Shown here in pieces: positions 35,906 through 42,902 of a stretch of 42,902 nt of DNA. Positions within the stretch are counted from its first letter, which is position 1, and every line of letters starts with the position of its first letter. The position numbers were made by a program, and so were the translations under genes. The stretch spans positions 1 through 42,902 of the forward strand of contig NZ_LZJI01000098.1 in assembly GCF_001667775.1 (NCBI RefSeq). The letters run 5' to 3'. This DNA comes from Mycobacterium sp. E1747 (lineage in GTDB: Bacteria > Actinomycetota > Actinomycetes > Mycobacteriales > Mycobacteriaceae). The notes beneath the pieces were generated by a model. That model did not search any database. It was not told the DNA's origin and saw nothing but the letters and a program-made list of their open reading frames with translations.

Positions 35906-35940
35906 CCTCGCAGTATCCCACCCGCGACCTCGGGGCCTGG

Positions 35941-36606
35941 CTACACCAGTCCGGCGATGAATCCCGCGGCCTGCCCGGGGTAGGGCGGCACCCCGTAGTC
36001 GTGGTGCGCATCCCGGTCGCGGCCGCCGACCACGCACACCGGGTCCCCGGGGCTGCAGATGTCGATGGCGCGACCGGCGAACAGCCCCGTCGTCGACAGG
36101 GGCGTGTTGAAGCGGTTGCCGGGATTCCCGAACACCGCGACGGCCGCCACCTTGTTGGCCAGGCCGGGATCCAGCGCGGGGGCCGAGCCGAAGTTTCCGA
36201 TGCGCTCGCCCAGCGGCGGCACCCCGGCCAGCATCGACACCGCGGCGGCGCCCTGCGAGAAGCCGCCGAGCACCAGCCGCGTGCCCGGGCACTGGTCGAC
36301 CATCTGCGCGATGTGGTCGCGCGCGTCGTTGGCGCCGTCGGCGGTCAGCAGGAAGTTGTAGCTCGCCGGGTAGTTCACCGGGTACGCATCGACGCTGCGC
36401 GAGCCGAGGGCCGGCCGCAGGGCGTCGAGCAGCGCGTCGCCGGCGACCCCGAGGCCGGGCGGCTCGGCGGTGCCGCGGGCGAAGATGAGTTGGACGTCGG
36501 GGCATCCATCGGCCCGGGCCGCCGGCAGCCAGCTGCCCGCGATCGAAAACAGTGACACCGCAACGGCGACGGCCGAGCCGACCACCTGCCACCTACGAAG
36601 GTTCAT
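35941..36606 (-). CDS. Secreted cutinase-like hydrolase (CULP family)
   Basis: 221 residues from ATG 36606 (GTG 36621 is possible). A signal peptide ([17 protein letters not shown], cleavage near AARADG) leads into the cutinase domain: [19 protein letters not shown], nucleophile elbow [19 protein letters not shown] with the catalytic Asp, and AHHDYG with the His. Paired Cys fit the family disulfides. Cutinase-like proteins of mycobacteria act as lipases, phospholipases or thioesterases at the cell surface. It ends 35 bp before amiB1 on the same strand. I do not recall a cutinase between amiB1 and deoD in H37Rv. Confidence 0.9.
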   Translation of the reverse strand: MNLRRWQVVGSAVAVAVSLFSIAGSWLPAARADGCPDVQLIFARGTAEPPGLGVAGDALLDALRPALGSRSVDAYPVNYPASYNFLLTADGANDARDHIAQMVDQCPGTRLVLGGFSQGAAAVSMLAGVPPLGERIGNFGSAPALDPGLANKVAAVAVFGNPGNRFNTPLSTTGLFAGRAIDICSPGDPVCVVGGRDRDAHHDYGVPPYPGQAAGFIAGLV

Positions 36607-36648
36607 GCGGCAGATTTTCACATATGCCGGCGCGGGCCGTCGCGGCGC

Positions 36649-36654
36649 TAAGCT
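36649..36654 (+). promoter_or_regulatory. Candidate leaderless -10 element for the purine nucleoside phosphorylase gene
   Basis: TAAGCT is followed by 8 nt and GTG 36663. The spacing suits a leaderless or nearly leaderless transcript, and no ribosome site is seen in between. Confidence 0.5.
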
Positions 36655-36662
36655 CCCCGACT

Positions 36663-37469
36663 GTGAGCGACCCCGCGTCCGACCCCACCGAACTGGCGCG
36701 ACTGGCGGCGACGGTCATCGCCGAACGCACCGGGGTGCCCGAGCACGACGTGGCCATCGTGCTCGGATCGGGATGGCGCCCGGCCGTCGCCGCACTCGGC
36801 TCCCCGACCGCCGTGCTGCCCCAGGCCGACGTGCCCGGGTTTGCGCCGCCGACCGCCGTCGGGCACACCGGCGAGCTGATGTCGACGCGCGTCGGCGAGC
36901 GCCGGGTGTTGGTCCTGGTCGGCCGGGTACACGCCTACGAGGGCCACGACCTGTGCCACGTGGTGCATCCGGTGCGGGCGGCCTGCGCGGCGGGGGCGCG
37001 CATCGTCGTGCTCACCAATGCGGCCGGTGGCCTGCGGTCCGACATGGCGGTGGGTCAGCCGGTGCTGATCAGCGACCACCTCAACCTGACCGCCCGTTCA
37101 CCGCTGGTCGGCCCGCAATTCGTGGACCTGACCGACGCCTACGCGCCGCGGCTGCGGGAGCTGGCGCGCCAGGGCGACCCCGGGCTGGCCGAGGGGGTCT
37201 ACGCCGGACTGCCGGGGCCGCATTACGAGACCCCCGCCGAGGTGCGGATGCTGCGGGCGTTGGGCGCCGACCTGGTCGGCATGTCGACCGTGCACGAGGC
37301 CATCGCCGCGCGGGCGGCCGGCGCCGAGGTGCTGGGGGTGTCGCTGGTGACCAACCTGGCCGCCGGGATCAGCGGCGAGCCGCTCAGCCACGCCGAGGTG
37401 CTCGCCGCCGGCGCCGTGTCGGCGAGCCGGATGGGCGCGCTGCTGGCCGACGTCGTGGCCCGGTTTTAG
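36663..37469 (+). CDS. deoD: Purine nucleoside phosphorylase
   Basis: A 268-residue trimeric-type PNP that cleaves inosine and guanosine with phosphate during purine salvage. The start is GTG 36663. Motifs: [11 protein letters not shown] (phosphate site), [56 protein letters not shown] in pieces, and [10 protein letters not shown] with the base-binding Asn. Length equals Rv3307 as I recall it; the mycobacterial gene is called deoD although the protein is of the PNP-II type. pmmB follows with no gap (TAG then ATG), so ribose-1-phosphate produced here could be handled by the next enzyme. Confidence 0.93.
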   Translation: MSDPASDPTELARLAATVIAERTGVPEHDVAIVLGSGWRPAVAALGSPTAVLPQADVPGFAPPTAVGHTGELMSTRVGERRVLVLVGRVHAYEGHDLCHVVHPVRAACAAGARIVVLTNAAGGLRSDMAVGQPVLISDHLNLTARSPLVGPQFVDLTDAYAPRLRELARQGDPGLAEGVYAGLPGPHYETPAEVRMLRALGADLVGMSTVHEAIAARAAGAEVLGVSLVTNLAAGISGEPLSHAEVLAAGAVSASRMGALLADVVARF

Positions 37470-39110
37470 ATGCCGCCCGACCCGTGGCGGCGACCCGCGG
37501 CCCCCGGCGACGACACCGGGCGTGCGATCGCCGCGGCGGAGTGGATCGCGCACGATCCCGACCCGGCGACGGCCGCCGAGCTCGCCGCCTGCGATCCCGA
37601 TGAGCTGGCGGCGCGTTTCGCGCGACCGCTCACGTTCGGCACCGCGGGGCTGCGCGGTCCGGTGCGCGGCGGGCCGGACGCCATGAACGTGGCGGTGGTG
37701 TCGCGCGCCACCTGGGCGGTGGCGCAGGTGCTGCGCAGACGTGGCCTGGCCGGCGCGGTGGTGATCGTCGGGCGCGACTCCCGGCACGGCTCCGCCGTTT
37801 TCGCCACCGTCGCCGCCGAAGTGCTTGCCGCCCAAGGCTTTACCGTGCAGCTGCTACCGGGTCCGGTGCCGACGCCGGTGGTCGCCTTCGCCGTGCGCCG
37901 CACCGGCGCCGCGGCCGGCATCCAGATCACCGCGTCGCACAACCCGGCGACCGACAACGGTTACAAGGTCTACGCCGACGGCGGCATCCAGATCGTCTCC
38001 CCCACCGACCGCGAGATCGAGGCCGCGATGTCCGCCGCTCCCCCGGCCGACGAAATCGCCCGGACCCCGGCACAACCCGCCGTCACCGACGTGGTCGAGC
38101 GCTACGTCGCGCGCGCCGCCGCGGTGCGGCGCGGTACCGGATCGGTCCGGGTGGCGCTCACCCCGCTGCACGGGGTGGGCGGCGCGGTGGCCGTGGAGGC
38201 GTTGCAGCGCGCCGGCTTCGATCGGGTGCACACCGTCGGCGCCCAGTTCGCGCCCGACCCTGACTTCCCCACCGTCGCCTTCCCCAACCCCGAGGAGCCC
38301 GGCGCCACCGACGCGCTGCTCGCCCTGGCCGACAACGTCACGGCCGACGTCGCGATCGCGCTTGATCCCGACGCCGACCGCTGCGCGGTCGCGATCCCCA
38401 CCGCGGACGGCTGGCGAATGCTGTCCGGCGACGAAACCGGTTGGCTGCTCGGCGATTACATCTTGTCGCGCAGCGCCGAGCCCCAAACGGCGGTGGTGGC
38501 CAGCACCGTGGTGTCGTCGCGAATGTTGGCGGCCATCGCGCGCCGCTATGGGGCCACCCACGTCGAAACCCTCACCGGCTTCAAGTGGCTGGCGCGCGCG
38601 GACGCCGGCGTGCCCGGCGGCACGCTGGTCTACGCCTACGAGGAGGCGATCGGGCACTGCGTCGACCCGGAGGCCGTGCGGGACAAGGACGGCATCAGCG
38701 CGGCGGTGCTGGTGTGCGACCTGGTGGCCGCGCTCAAGGAGCAGGGCCGTTCGGTGGTTGACGCGCTCGACGAACTCGCCCGGCGCTACGGGGTACACGA
38801 CGTCGCCGCGGTGTCCCGCCGGGTCGCCGACACCGCCGAGGCGGGCGAGTTGATGCGTCGGCTGCGGACGGCGCCACCGGAAACGCTGGCCGGTTTCACC
38901 GCCACGGTCACCGACATCACCGACGCGCTGATCCTCACCGGCGGCGACGACGCGACGTCGGTCAGGCTGGTCGTGCGCCCGTCGGGAACCGAGCCGAAGT
39001 TGAAGTGCTACATCGAGGTTCGTTGCGCGGTGACCGGCGGCATCGACCAGGCCCGCCGGCGCGCGGGTGCATTGCGCGACGAGCTGGTGTCCGCGGCGCG
39101 CGGCTTGTGA
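37470..39110 (+). CDS. pmmB: Phosphomannomutase/phosphopentomutase-type hexose-phosphate mutase PmmB
   Basis: A 546-residue member of the alpha-D-phosphohexomutase superfamily. The ATG abuts the deoD stop codon. The active-site serine is in QITASHNPATDNGYK, the Mg2+ loop is ALDPDADRCAV, the sugar-binding loop is YAYEEAIGHC, and the phosphate-binding loop is RPSGTEPKLKCYIE, in the usual four-domain order. The family includes enzymes that move phosphate between C1 and C6 of glucose or mannose or between C1 and C5 of ribose. Coupling to a nucleoside phosphorylase makes phosphopentomutase activity attractive, but that is inference. It converges on upp, with one base between the stops. Confidence 0.92.
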   Translation: MPPDPWRRPAAPGDDTGRAIAAAEWIAHDPDPATAAELAACDPDELAARFARPLTFGTAGLRGPVRGGPDAMNVAVVSRATWAVAQVLRRRGLAGAVVIVGRDSRHGSAVFATVAAEVLAAQGFTVQLLPGPVPTPVVAFAVRRTGAAAGIQITASHNPATDNGYKVYADGGIQIVSPTDREIEAAMSAAPPADEIARTPAQPAVTDVVERYVARAAAVRRGTGSVRVALTPLHGVGGAVAVEALQRAGFDRVHTVGAQFAPDPDFPTVAFPNPEEPGATDALLALADNVTADVAIALDPDADRCAVAIPTADGWRMLSGDETGWLLGDYILSRSAEPQTAVVASTVVSSRMLAAIARRYGATHVETLTGFKWLARADAGVPGGTLVYAYEEAIGHCVDPEAVRDKDGISAAVLVCDLVAALKEQGRSVVDALDELARRYGVHDVAAVSRRVADTAEAGELMRRLRTAPPETLAGFTATVTDITDALILTGGDDATSVRLVVRPSGTEPKLKCYIEVRCAVTGGIDQARRRAGALRDELVSAARGL

Positions 39111-39111
39111 G

Positions 39112-39735
39112 CTAGCGCGGCCCGTACTGACGGTCCCCGGCATCGCCGAGGCCCGGGACGATGTAGGCGTTCTCGTTGAGACCGTCGTCGATCGCCACCG
39201 TGAAAAGGCGGGCGGCGGGCACCGTCTCTTCAAGGGCGGCAACGCCTTCGGGGGCGGCCACCGCGCACAACACCGTGATGTCGGTGGCACCGCGCTCGAG
39301 CAGCAGGCCGACGGTGTACTTCAGCGACCCGCCGGTGGCCAGCATCGGGTCGAGCACCAGCACCGGCAGACCGGCCAGCTCGTCGGGCAGCGACTCGAAA
39401 TACCCGGTGGGCCGGTGGGTTTCCTCGTTGCGGGCCACGCCGACGAATCCGACCCGGGCCTGCGGCAACAGGGCGAGCGCCTGATCGACCATGCCCAGCC
39501 CGGCCCGCAGCACCGGCACCAGCAGGGGCGGCTGGGCCAGCCGCACCCCCAACGTGTCGCCCACCGGTGTGCGGATTCCGAAGGTCTCGCGGGGCGCGTT
39601 CCGGGTGGCCTCGTAGATCAGCATCGCGGTCACGTCGCGCAGCGCCGCCCGGAAGCCGTCATCGGCGGTGCGTTCGTCGCGCATCGTCGTCAGCCGGGCG
39701 ACCGCGAGCGGGTGATCGACAACGCGCACTTCCAC
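39112..39735 (-). CDS. upp: Uracil phosphoribosyltransferase
   Basis: A 207-residue salvage enzyme that makes UMP from uracil and PRPP. The start is GTG 39735 ([20 protein letters not shown]), supported by a leaderless-type -10 element 8 nt upstream. Motifs: [25 protein letters not shown], the PRPP loop [12 protein letters not shown], and the uracil site [18 protein letters not shown] at the C-terminus. Length equals Rv3309c as I recall. It faces pmmB and is divergent from sapM; together with the phosphorylase and mutase it forms a nucleoside salvage neighbourhood. Confidence 0.95.
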   Translation of the reverse strand: MEVRVVDHPLAVARLTTMRDERTADDGFRAALRDVTAMLIYEATRNAPRETFGIRTPVGDTLGVRLAQPPLLVPVLRAGLGMVDQALALLPQARVGFVGVARNEETHRPTGYFESLPDELAGLPVLVLDPMLATGGSLKYTVGLLLERGATDITVLCAVAAPEGVAALEETVPAARLFTVAIDDGLNENAYIVPGLGDAGDRQYGPR

Positions 39736-39743
39736 GGTGTCCG

Positions 39744-39749
39744 ACCCTA
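39744..39749 (-). promoter_or_regulatory. Candidate leaderless -10 element for upp
   Basis: On the minus strand TAGGGT is followed by 8 nt and GTG 39735. An overlapping TATATA just upstream could be an alternative -10. Confidence 0.45.
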
Positions 39750-39827
39750 TATAACAATCCGGCCGCATTTCGTTAAACGCCCCGCCCAAACCGGCCGCGT
39801 CGGCGCCGTCAATTCCTGGCGTCCCCC

Positions 39828-39833
39828 TATGCT
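39828..39833 (+). promoter_or_regulatory. Candidate leaderless -10 element for sapM
   Basis: TATGCT at 39828-39833 precedes GTG 39837 by 3 nt and the in-frame GTG 39840 by 6 nt. The spacing favours 39840 as both transcription and translation start. Confidence 0.5.
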
Positions 39834-39836
39834 CCC

Positions 39837-40730
39837 GTGGTGGCGGGCGCAATGGTGGGTGCAACGGGGTTGACGGACAGGGCGTTTCGGATCCTGCGCC
39901 TGCTGGGCGCAGTCGCGCTGGTCGCTCTGGCGGCCGGGCCGCTGACCGCGCGCATCGGCCTCGCGGCCGCGGCGATTCCGCAGCCCGCGCACATCGTGAT
40001 CGTGGTGGAGGAGAACCGCTCCGAGGCCAACATCATCGGCAACAAGTCGGCGCCCTTCATCACCGCGCTGGCCGCGAGCGGCGCCAACATGGTGCAGTCG
40101 TTCGCCGAAACCCACCCCAGCGAGCCGAATTACCTGGCGATGTTCGCCGGCAACACCTTCGGCGTGACCAGCGACCGGTGCCCGGTCAATGCGGGCGACG
40201 CGCCCAACCTGGGTTCCGAATTGCTCGCGGCGGGCTACACCTTCGCCGGTTTCGCCGAAGGCCTGCCTGCGGTCGGCTCGCCGGCGTGCAGCGCCGGCAA
40301 GTACGCGCGCAAGCATGTGCCCTGGGCCAACTTCGCCAACGTGCCGTCGGCGAACTCCCTGCCGTTCTCCGCGTTCCCGACGGGCAATTACGCGAGCCTG
40401 CCCACCGTGTCCTTCGTCATCCCCAACAACGACGACAACATGCACGACGGGTCGATCGCGCAGGCCGATACCTGGCTCAACCGCCAGCTGTCGGGCTACG
40501 CCAACTGGGCGGTGGCCAACAACAGCCTGCTGATCGTGACGTGGGACGAGGACGACAATTCCAGCCGCAACCAGATCCCGACCATCTTCTACGGCGCCCA
40601 CGTCGTCCCCGGCAACTACGCCGAGCGGATCAACCACTACAACCTGCTCGCCACGGTCGAGCAGATGTACGGGCTGCCCAAGACCGGCTACGCGGCTGGC
40701 GCGCCCCCGATCGCCGATATCTGGGGCTAG
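39837..40730 (+). CDS. sapM: Secreted acid phosphatase SapM
   Basis: 297 residues from GTG 39837 (GTG 39840 fits a leaderless start better). The N-terminal 45 residues contain a basic region and a hydrophobic signal ([15 protein letters not shown], with AAAIP near the cleavage site). The phosphoesterase domain shows [60 protein letters not shown] and [15 protein letters not shown], supplying the metal and catalytic residues. In M. tuberculosis SapM (Rv3310) hydrolyses phosphatidylinositol 3-phosphate and blocks phagosome maturation. The position between upp and the Rv3311 homologue is identical. The stop codon lies within a 56-bp repeat. Confidence 0.95.
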   Translation: MVAGAMVGATGLTDRAFRILRLLGAVALVALAAGPLTARIGLAAAAIPQPAHIVIVVEENRSEANIIGNKSAPFITALAASGANMVQSFAETHPSEPNYLAMFAGNTFGVTSDRCPVNAGDAPNLGSELLAAGYTFAGFAEGLPAVGSPACSAGKYARKHVPWANFANVPSANSLPFSAFPTGNYASLPTVSFVIPNNDDNMHDGSIAQADTWLNRQLSGYANWAVANNSLLIVTWDEDDNSSRNQIPTIFYGAHVVPGNYAERINHYNLLATVEQMYGLPKTGYAAGAPPIADIWG

Positions 40731-40856
40731 GCGCGACGGCCCGACTCCTTGCTCGCGCCGCACGGCGCTCGCCGTCGCCGAGCTAGGCGCGACGGCCCGA
40801 CTCCTTGCTCGCGCCGCACGGCGCTCGCCGTCGCCGGGCTAGGCGCGACGGCCCGA
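40726..40856. repeat. 56-bp GC-rich tandem repeat, two full copies and a partial third
   Basis: Copies run 40726-40781 and 40782-40837, and a third begins at 40838 and diverges after about 19 bases. Each starts GCTAGGCGCGACGGC. Each unit contains the inverted repeat GCGCCG-ca-CGGCGC and a wider CGACGGC/GCCGTCG pairing, so the RNA would fold strongly. The first copy includes the sapM TAG stop. It fills the gap between sapM and the Rv3311-like gene and may act as a terminator or be a mobile palindromic repeat. Confidence 0.88.
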
Positions 40857-40882
40857 TGGCCCGCGCATTGCGCCGCCGTCGC

Positions 40883-40888
40883 TATTGT
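40883..40888 (+). promoter_or_regulatory. Candidate leaderless -10 element for the Rv3311-like gene
   Basis: TATTGT is followed by 7 nt and ATG 40896. The spacing fits a leaderless transcript, and it comes directly after the repeat that could terminate the sapM message. Confidence 0.55.
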
Positions 40889-40895
40889 GTGCCGC

Positions 40896-42194
40896 ATGGC
40901 TGCTGACCTCGTGCCCATCCGCCTGAGCCTGTCCGACGGCGACCGCTACACCGTGTGGGCGCCCCGCTGGCGTGACGCCGGCGACGAGTGGGAGGCGTTC
41001 CTGGGCAAGGACGAGGACCTGTACGTCTTCGAGACCGTCGCCGACCTGGTCGCCTTCGTGCGCTCCGATACCGACAACGACCTGGTCGACCACCCGGCGT
41101 GGAAGGACCTGACGTCGGCGCACGCACACAAATTCGCGCCGGCCACCGACAAGCAGTTCGATCTGGTCGCGGTCGAGGAGCTGGTGTCGGAGAAGCCGAC
41201 CGAGGAGTCGGTGATCGGGCTCGCCCGCACGCTGTCGCTCGTCTCGTCCATCGGGTCGGTGTGCGAGCTCCCGGCGGTGTCGAAGTTCTTCAACGGCAAC
41301 CCCACGTTGGGCACCGTGTCGGGCGGGATCGACCACTTCACCGGCAAGGCCGGCCTCAAACGCTGGAATGCGATCGGCGAGATCATCGGCCGCGGCTGGG
41401 ACGACGTGCTGAGCGCGATCGAGGGCATCGCCACCACGCCGGAGGTCGACGAGAAGCTCTCGGCCAAGGCGGCCGACGAGCTGGCCGAGGAGCCCGAGGA
41501 AGAAGAGGCGGAAGACACCGAGCCCGGCGACGAGGCGGACGAGGATGCCGTCGACGAGGGCGACGAGGCGGCGGACGCCCCGGAGGACGATGTCGAGGCC
41601 GACGAGGAGCCGCGCGCGGCCGGCGACACCGTGATCCTGGGCAGCGACGAGGATTTCTGGCTGCAGGTGGGCATCGACCCCATTCGGATCATGACGAGTT
41701 CGGGCACCTTCTACACCCTGCGGTGCTACCTGGACGACCGCCCGATCTTCCTCGGCCGCAACGGGCGCATCAGCGTGTTCACCTCCGAGCGGGCGCTGGC
41801 CCGCTACCTCGCCGACGAGCACGACCACGACCTGTCCGACCTGAGCACCTACGACGACATCCGCACCGCCGCCACCGACGGCTCGCTGGAGGTCAAGGTC
41901 ACCGAGGACAACATCTACGTGCTCAGCGGGCTGGCCGACGACATCGCCGACGGCCCCGACGCCGTGGACCGCGACCAGCTGGACCTGGCCGTCGAACTGC
42001 TCCGCGACATCGGCGACTACTCGGAGGAGGGCACGGTCGACAAGGCGCTCGAGACGGGACGCCCGCTGGGCAAGCTGGTCGCCTACGTGCTCGAGCCCGG
42101 CTCGGTCGGCAAGCCGTCGGCCCCGTACGCGGCGGCGGTGCGGGAGTGGGAGAACCTGGAGCAATTCGTCGACGGGCGGCTGCGCCGGGAGTAG
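40896..42194 (+). CDS. Conserved mycobacterial acidic protein (Rv3311 homologue) with two related halves
   Basis: 432 residues, soluble, no signal peptide or membrane segment, function unknown. The start is ATG 40896. Two similar halves flank a strongly acidic linker (about residues 196-240, mostly Glu, Asp and Ala). In the first half, FLGKDEDLYVFETVADLVAF is followed by DNDLVDHPAWKDL; in the second, FLGRNGRISVFTSERALARY is followed by DHDLSDLSTYDDI. The segments after them (VEELVSEKPTEESV and LADDIADGPDAVDR) also look alike. This suggests an old internal duplication. It is syntenic with Rv3311, next to sapM. A candidate leaderless promoter sits 7 nt upstream. Confidence 0.85.
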   Translation: MAADLVPIRLSLSDGDRYTVWAPRWRDAGDEWEAFLGKDEDLYVFETVADLVAFVRSDTDNDLVDHPAWKDLTSAHAHKFAPATDKQFDLVAVEELVSEKPTEESVIGLARTLSLVSSIGSVCELPAVSKFFNGNPTLGTVSGGIDHFTGKAGLKRWNAIGEIIGRGWDDVLSAIEGIATTPEVDEKLSAKAADELAEEPEEEEAEDTEPGDEADEDAVDEGDEAADAPEDDVEADEEPRAAGDTVILGSDEDFWLQVGIDPIRIMTSSGTFYTLRCYLDDRPIFLGRNGRISVFTSERALARYLADEHDHDLSDLSTYDDIRTAATDGSLEVKVTEDNIYVLSGLADDIADGPDAVDRDQLDLAVELLRDIGDYSEEGTVDKALETGRPLGKLVAYVLEPGSVGKPSAPYAAAVREWENLEQFVDGRLRRE

Positions 42195-42237
42195 CCCCCG
42201 CGTTTGACGGGCCCGCAAGTCTCCTCTTTACTGGCGG

Positions 42238-42902
42238 GTGTCGCTTCCCGGGATAGGCCCGTTGCCCTTGTACGGCTTTCAGCGCCCGGGCATGCTCCTG
42301 TTCGGTTTGCTGCCGCTGGCCCTGTTGGCGGTCTACATCGGTGTCCAGGCCCGTCGGCGGCGCCGACTGCGTCGGTTCACCGAGGAGACCGTGCCGCAGT
42401 CGCCGAGACAGCACATCCCGATCGCGGTGGCGCTGCTCAGCCTGGTCCTGTTGACCATCGCGCTGGCCACGCCCACCCACGACATGCGCATCCCGCGCAA
42501 CCGGGCCGTCGTCGTGCTGGTCATCGACATGTCGCAGTCGATGCGGGCGACCGACGTCCCCCCCGACCGGCTGACCGCCGCGAAGGTGGCCGGCAAGCAG
42601 TTCGCCGACGAGCTGACGCCGGCCATCAACCTGGGGCTGGTGGAGTTCGCGGCCAACGCGTCGCTGCTGGTCTCGCCGACCACCAACCGTGCGGCCGTGA
42701 AGGCGGCGATCGACAGCCTGAAGCCGGCACCCAAGACCGCGACGGGTGAGGGCCTGTTCACCGCGCTGCAGGCGATCGCGACGGTGGGTTCGGTGATGGG
42801 GGGCGGCGACGGCCCGCCGCCGGCGCGCATCGTGCTGGAATCCGACGGCGCGGAGAATGTGCCGCTGGACGCCAACGCCCCGCAGGGGGCGTTCACCGCC
42901 GC
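42238..42902 (+). CDS. VWA-domain membrane protein, Rv1481-like (3' end outside window)
   Basis: The first 221 codons are visible. GTG 42238 (MSLPGIGPLPLYGFQRPGM) parallels the start of Rv1481 as I recall it. Two N-terminal membrane helices (MLLFGLLPLALLAVYIGV and IAVALLSLVLLTIALA) frame a basic loop, then the von Willebrand A domain begins with VVLVIDMSQSMRATD, a complete MIDAS DxSxS motif, and continues with TGEGLFTALQAIATVG. Rv1480-Rv1481 work with a MoxR ATPase in envelope functions; this is a paralogue. Compared with the usual LFSDG motif, this protein reads LESDGAENV. The C-terminal membrane helix and any partner gene lie beyond the window. Confidence 0.88.
   Translation, partial: MSLPGIGPLPLYGFQRPGMLLFGLLPLALLAVYIGVQARRRRRLRRFTEETVPQSPRQHIPIAVALLSLVLLTIALATPTHDMRIPRNRAVVVLVIDMSQSMRATDVPPDRLTAAKVAGKQFADELTPAINLGLVEFAANASLLVSPTTNRAAVKAAIDSLKPAPKTATGEGLFTALQAIATVGSVMGGGDGPPPARIVLESDGAENVPLDANAPQGAFTA

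Noticed and set aside
35906..36592. Upstream extension of the amiB1 frame to 36592
   Set aside because: It lies over the cutinase gene, which has a full catalytic triad and signal peptide; the extension has no amidohydrolase-like sequence.

Overview
The window is high-GC mycobacterial chromosome, most likely from a slow-growing species near the Mycobacterium avium complex. Two PPE proteins, a 13E12-family HNH protein with a mycobacterial SOS box, a SapM phosphatase, an LpqC lipoprotein and several candidate leaderless promoters all point there. As I remember M. tuberculosis H37Rv, the backbone follows Rv3296-Rv3311: lhr, nei, lpqC at the left; then the Rv3300c-like pseudouridine synthase, glpD2, lpdA, Rv3304, amiA1, amiB1, deoD, pmmB, upp, sapM and Rv3311 at the right. 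All species assignments are by recall, since no search was run.

Between lpqC (ends near 4.8 kb) and the Rv3300c homologue (28 kb) lies about 23 kb that is mostly accessory. It opens with two small secreted proteins (4.9-5.6 kb). Next comes an ion and metal stress block (5.6-22.3 kb). A minus-strand phoU-corA-mgtA group is divergent from a giant CtpH/CtpI-like P-type ATPase. A DUF5994 protein is followed by a CtpF-like P-type ATPase. A CBS-domain protein is coupled to an FMN glutamate-synthase-like oxidoreductase. A P1B-5-type metal ATPase carries a C-terminal hemerythrin domain. Four P-type ATPases thus sit within 17 kb. A DosR-like box lies in the divergent region between the CBS gene and the hemerythrin ATPase.

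The most striking item is the CtpF-like protein (15270..17957). Its frame is intact at 895 residues and its membrane cation-site motifs look normal, but several catalytic motifs are altered. The phosphorylated Asp of DKTGT is Gly356, the Glu of TGES is Leu194, the GDGxND hinge reads GEGIND, and the nucleotide-binding KGAPE region is degraded and shortened. It looks like a P-type ATPase pseudoenzyme.

From 22.3 to 28 kb there are two tandem PPE genes without a PE partner, a frameshifted remnant of a metallo-beta-lactamase-fold hydrolase, a small secreted protein, and a 13E12 HNH gene whose start codon lies inside an SOS box. The 13E12 gene overlaps the end of a membrane-protein gene.

The right part (28-42.9 kb) is conserved metabolism: RNA modification, glycerol-3-phosphate and quinone redox, M20 amidohydrolases, purine and pyrimidine salvage, hexose-phosphate mutase, the secreted phosphatase SapM, an acidic two-repeat protein (Rv3311-like) and a VWA membrane protein cut by the window edge. 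A 56-bp GC-rich tandem repeat follows sapM. I see no rRNA, tRNA, CRISPR array or classical IS element. No gene-free gap exceeds about 210 bp; the largest is 24710..24919, upstream of the PPE pair.
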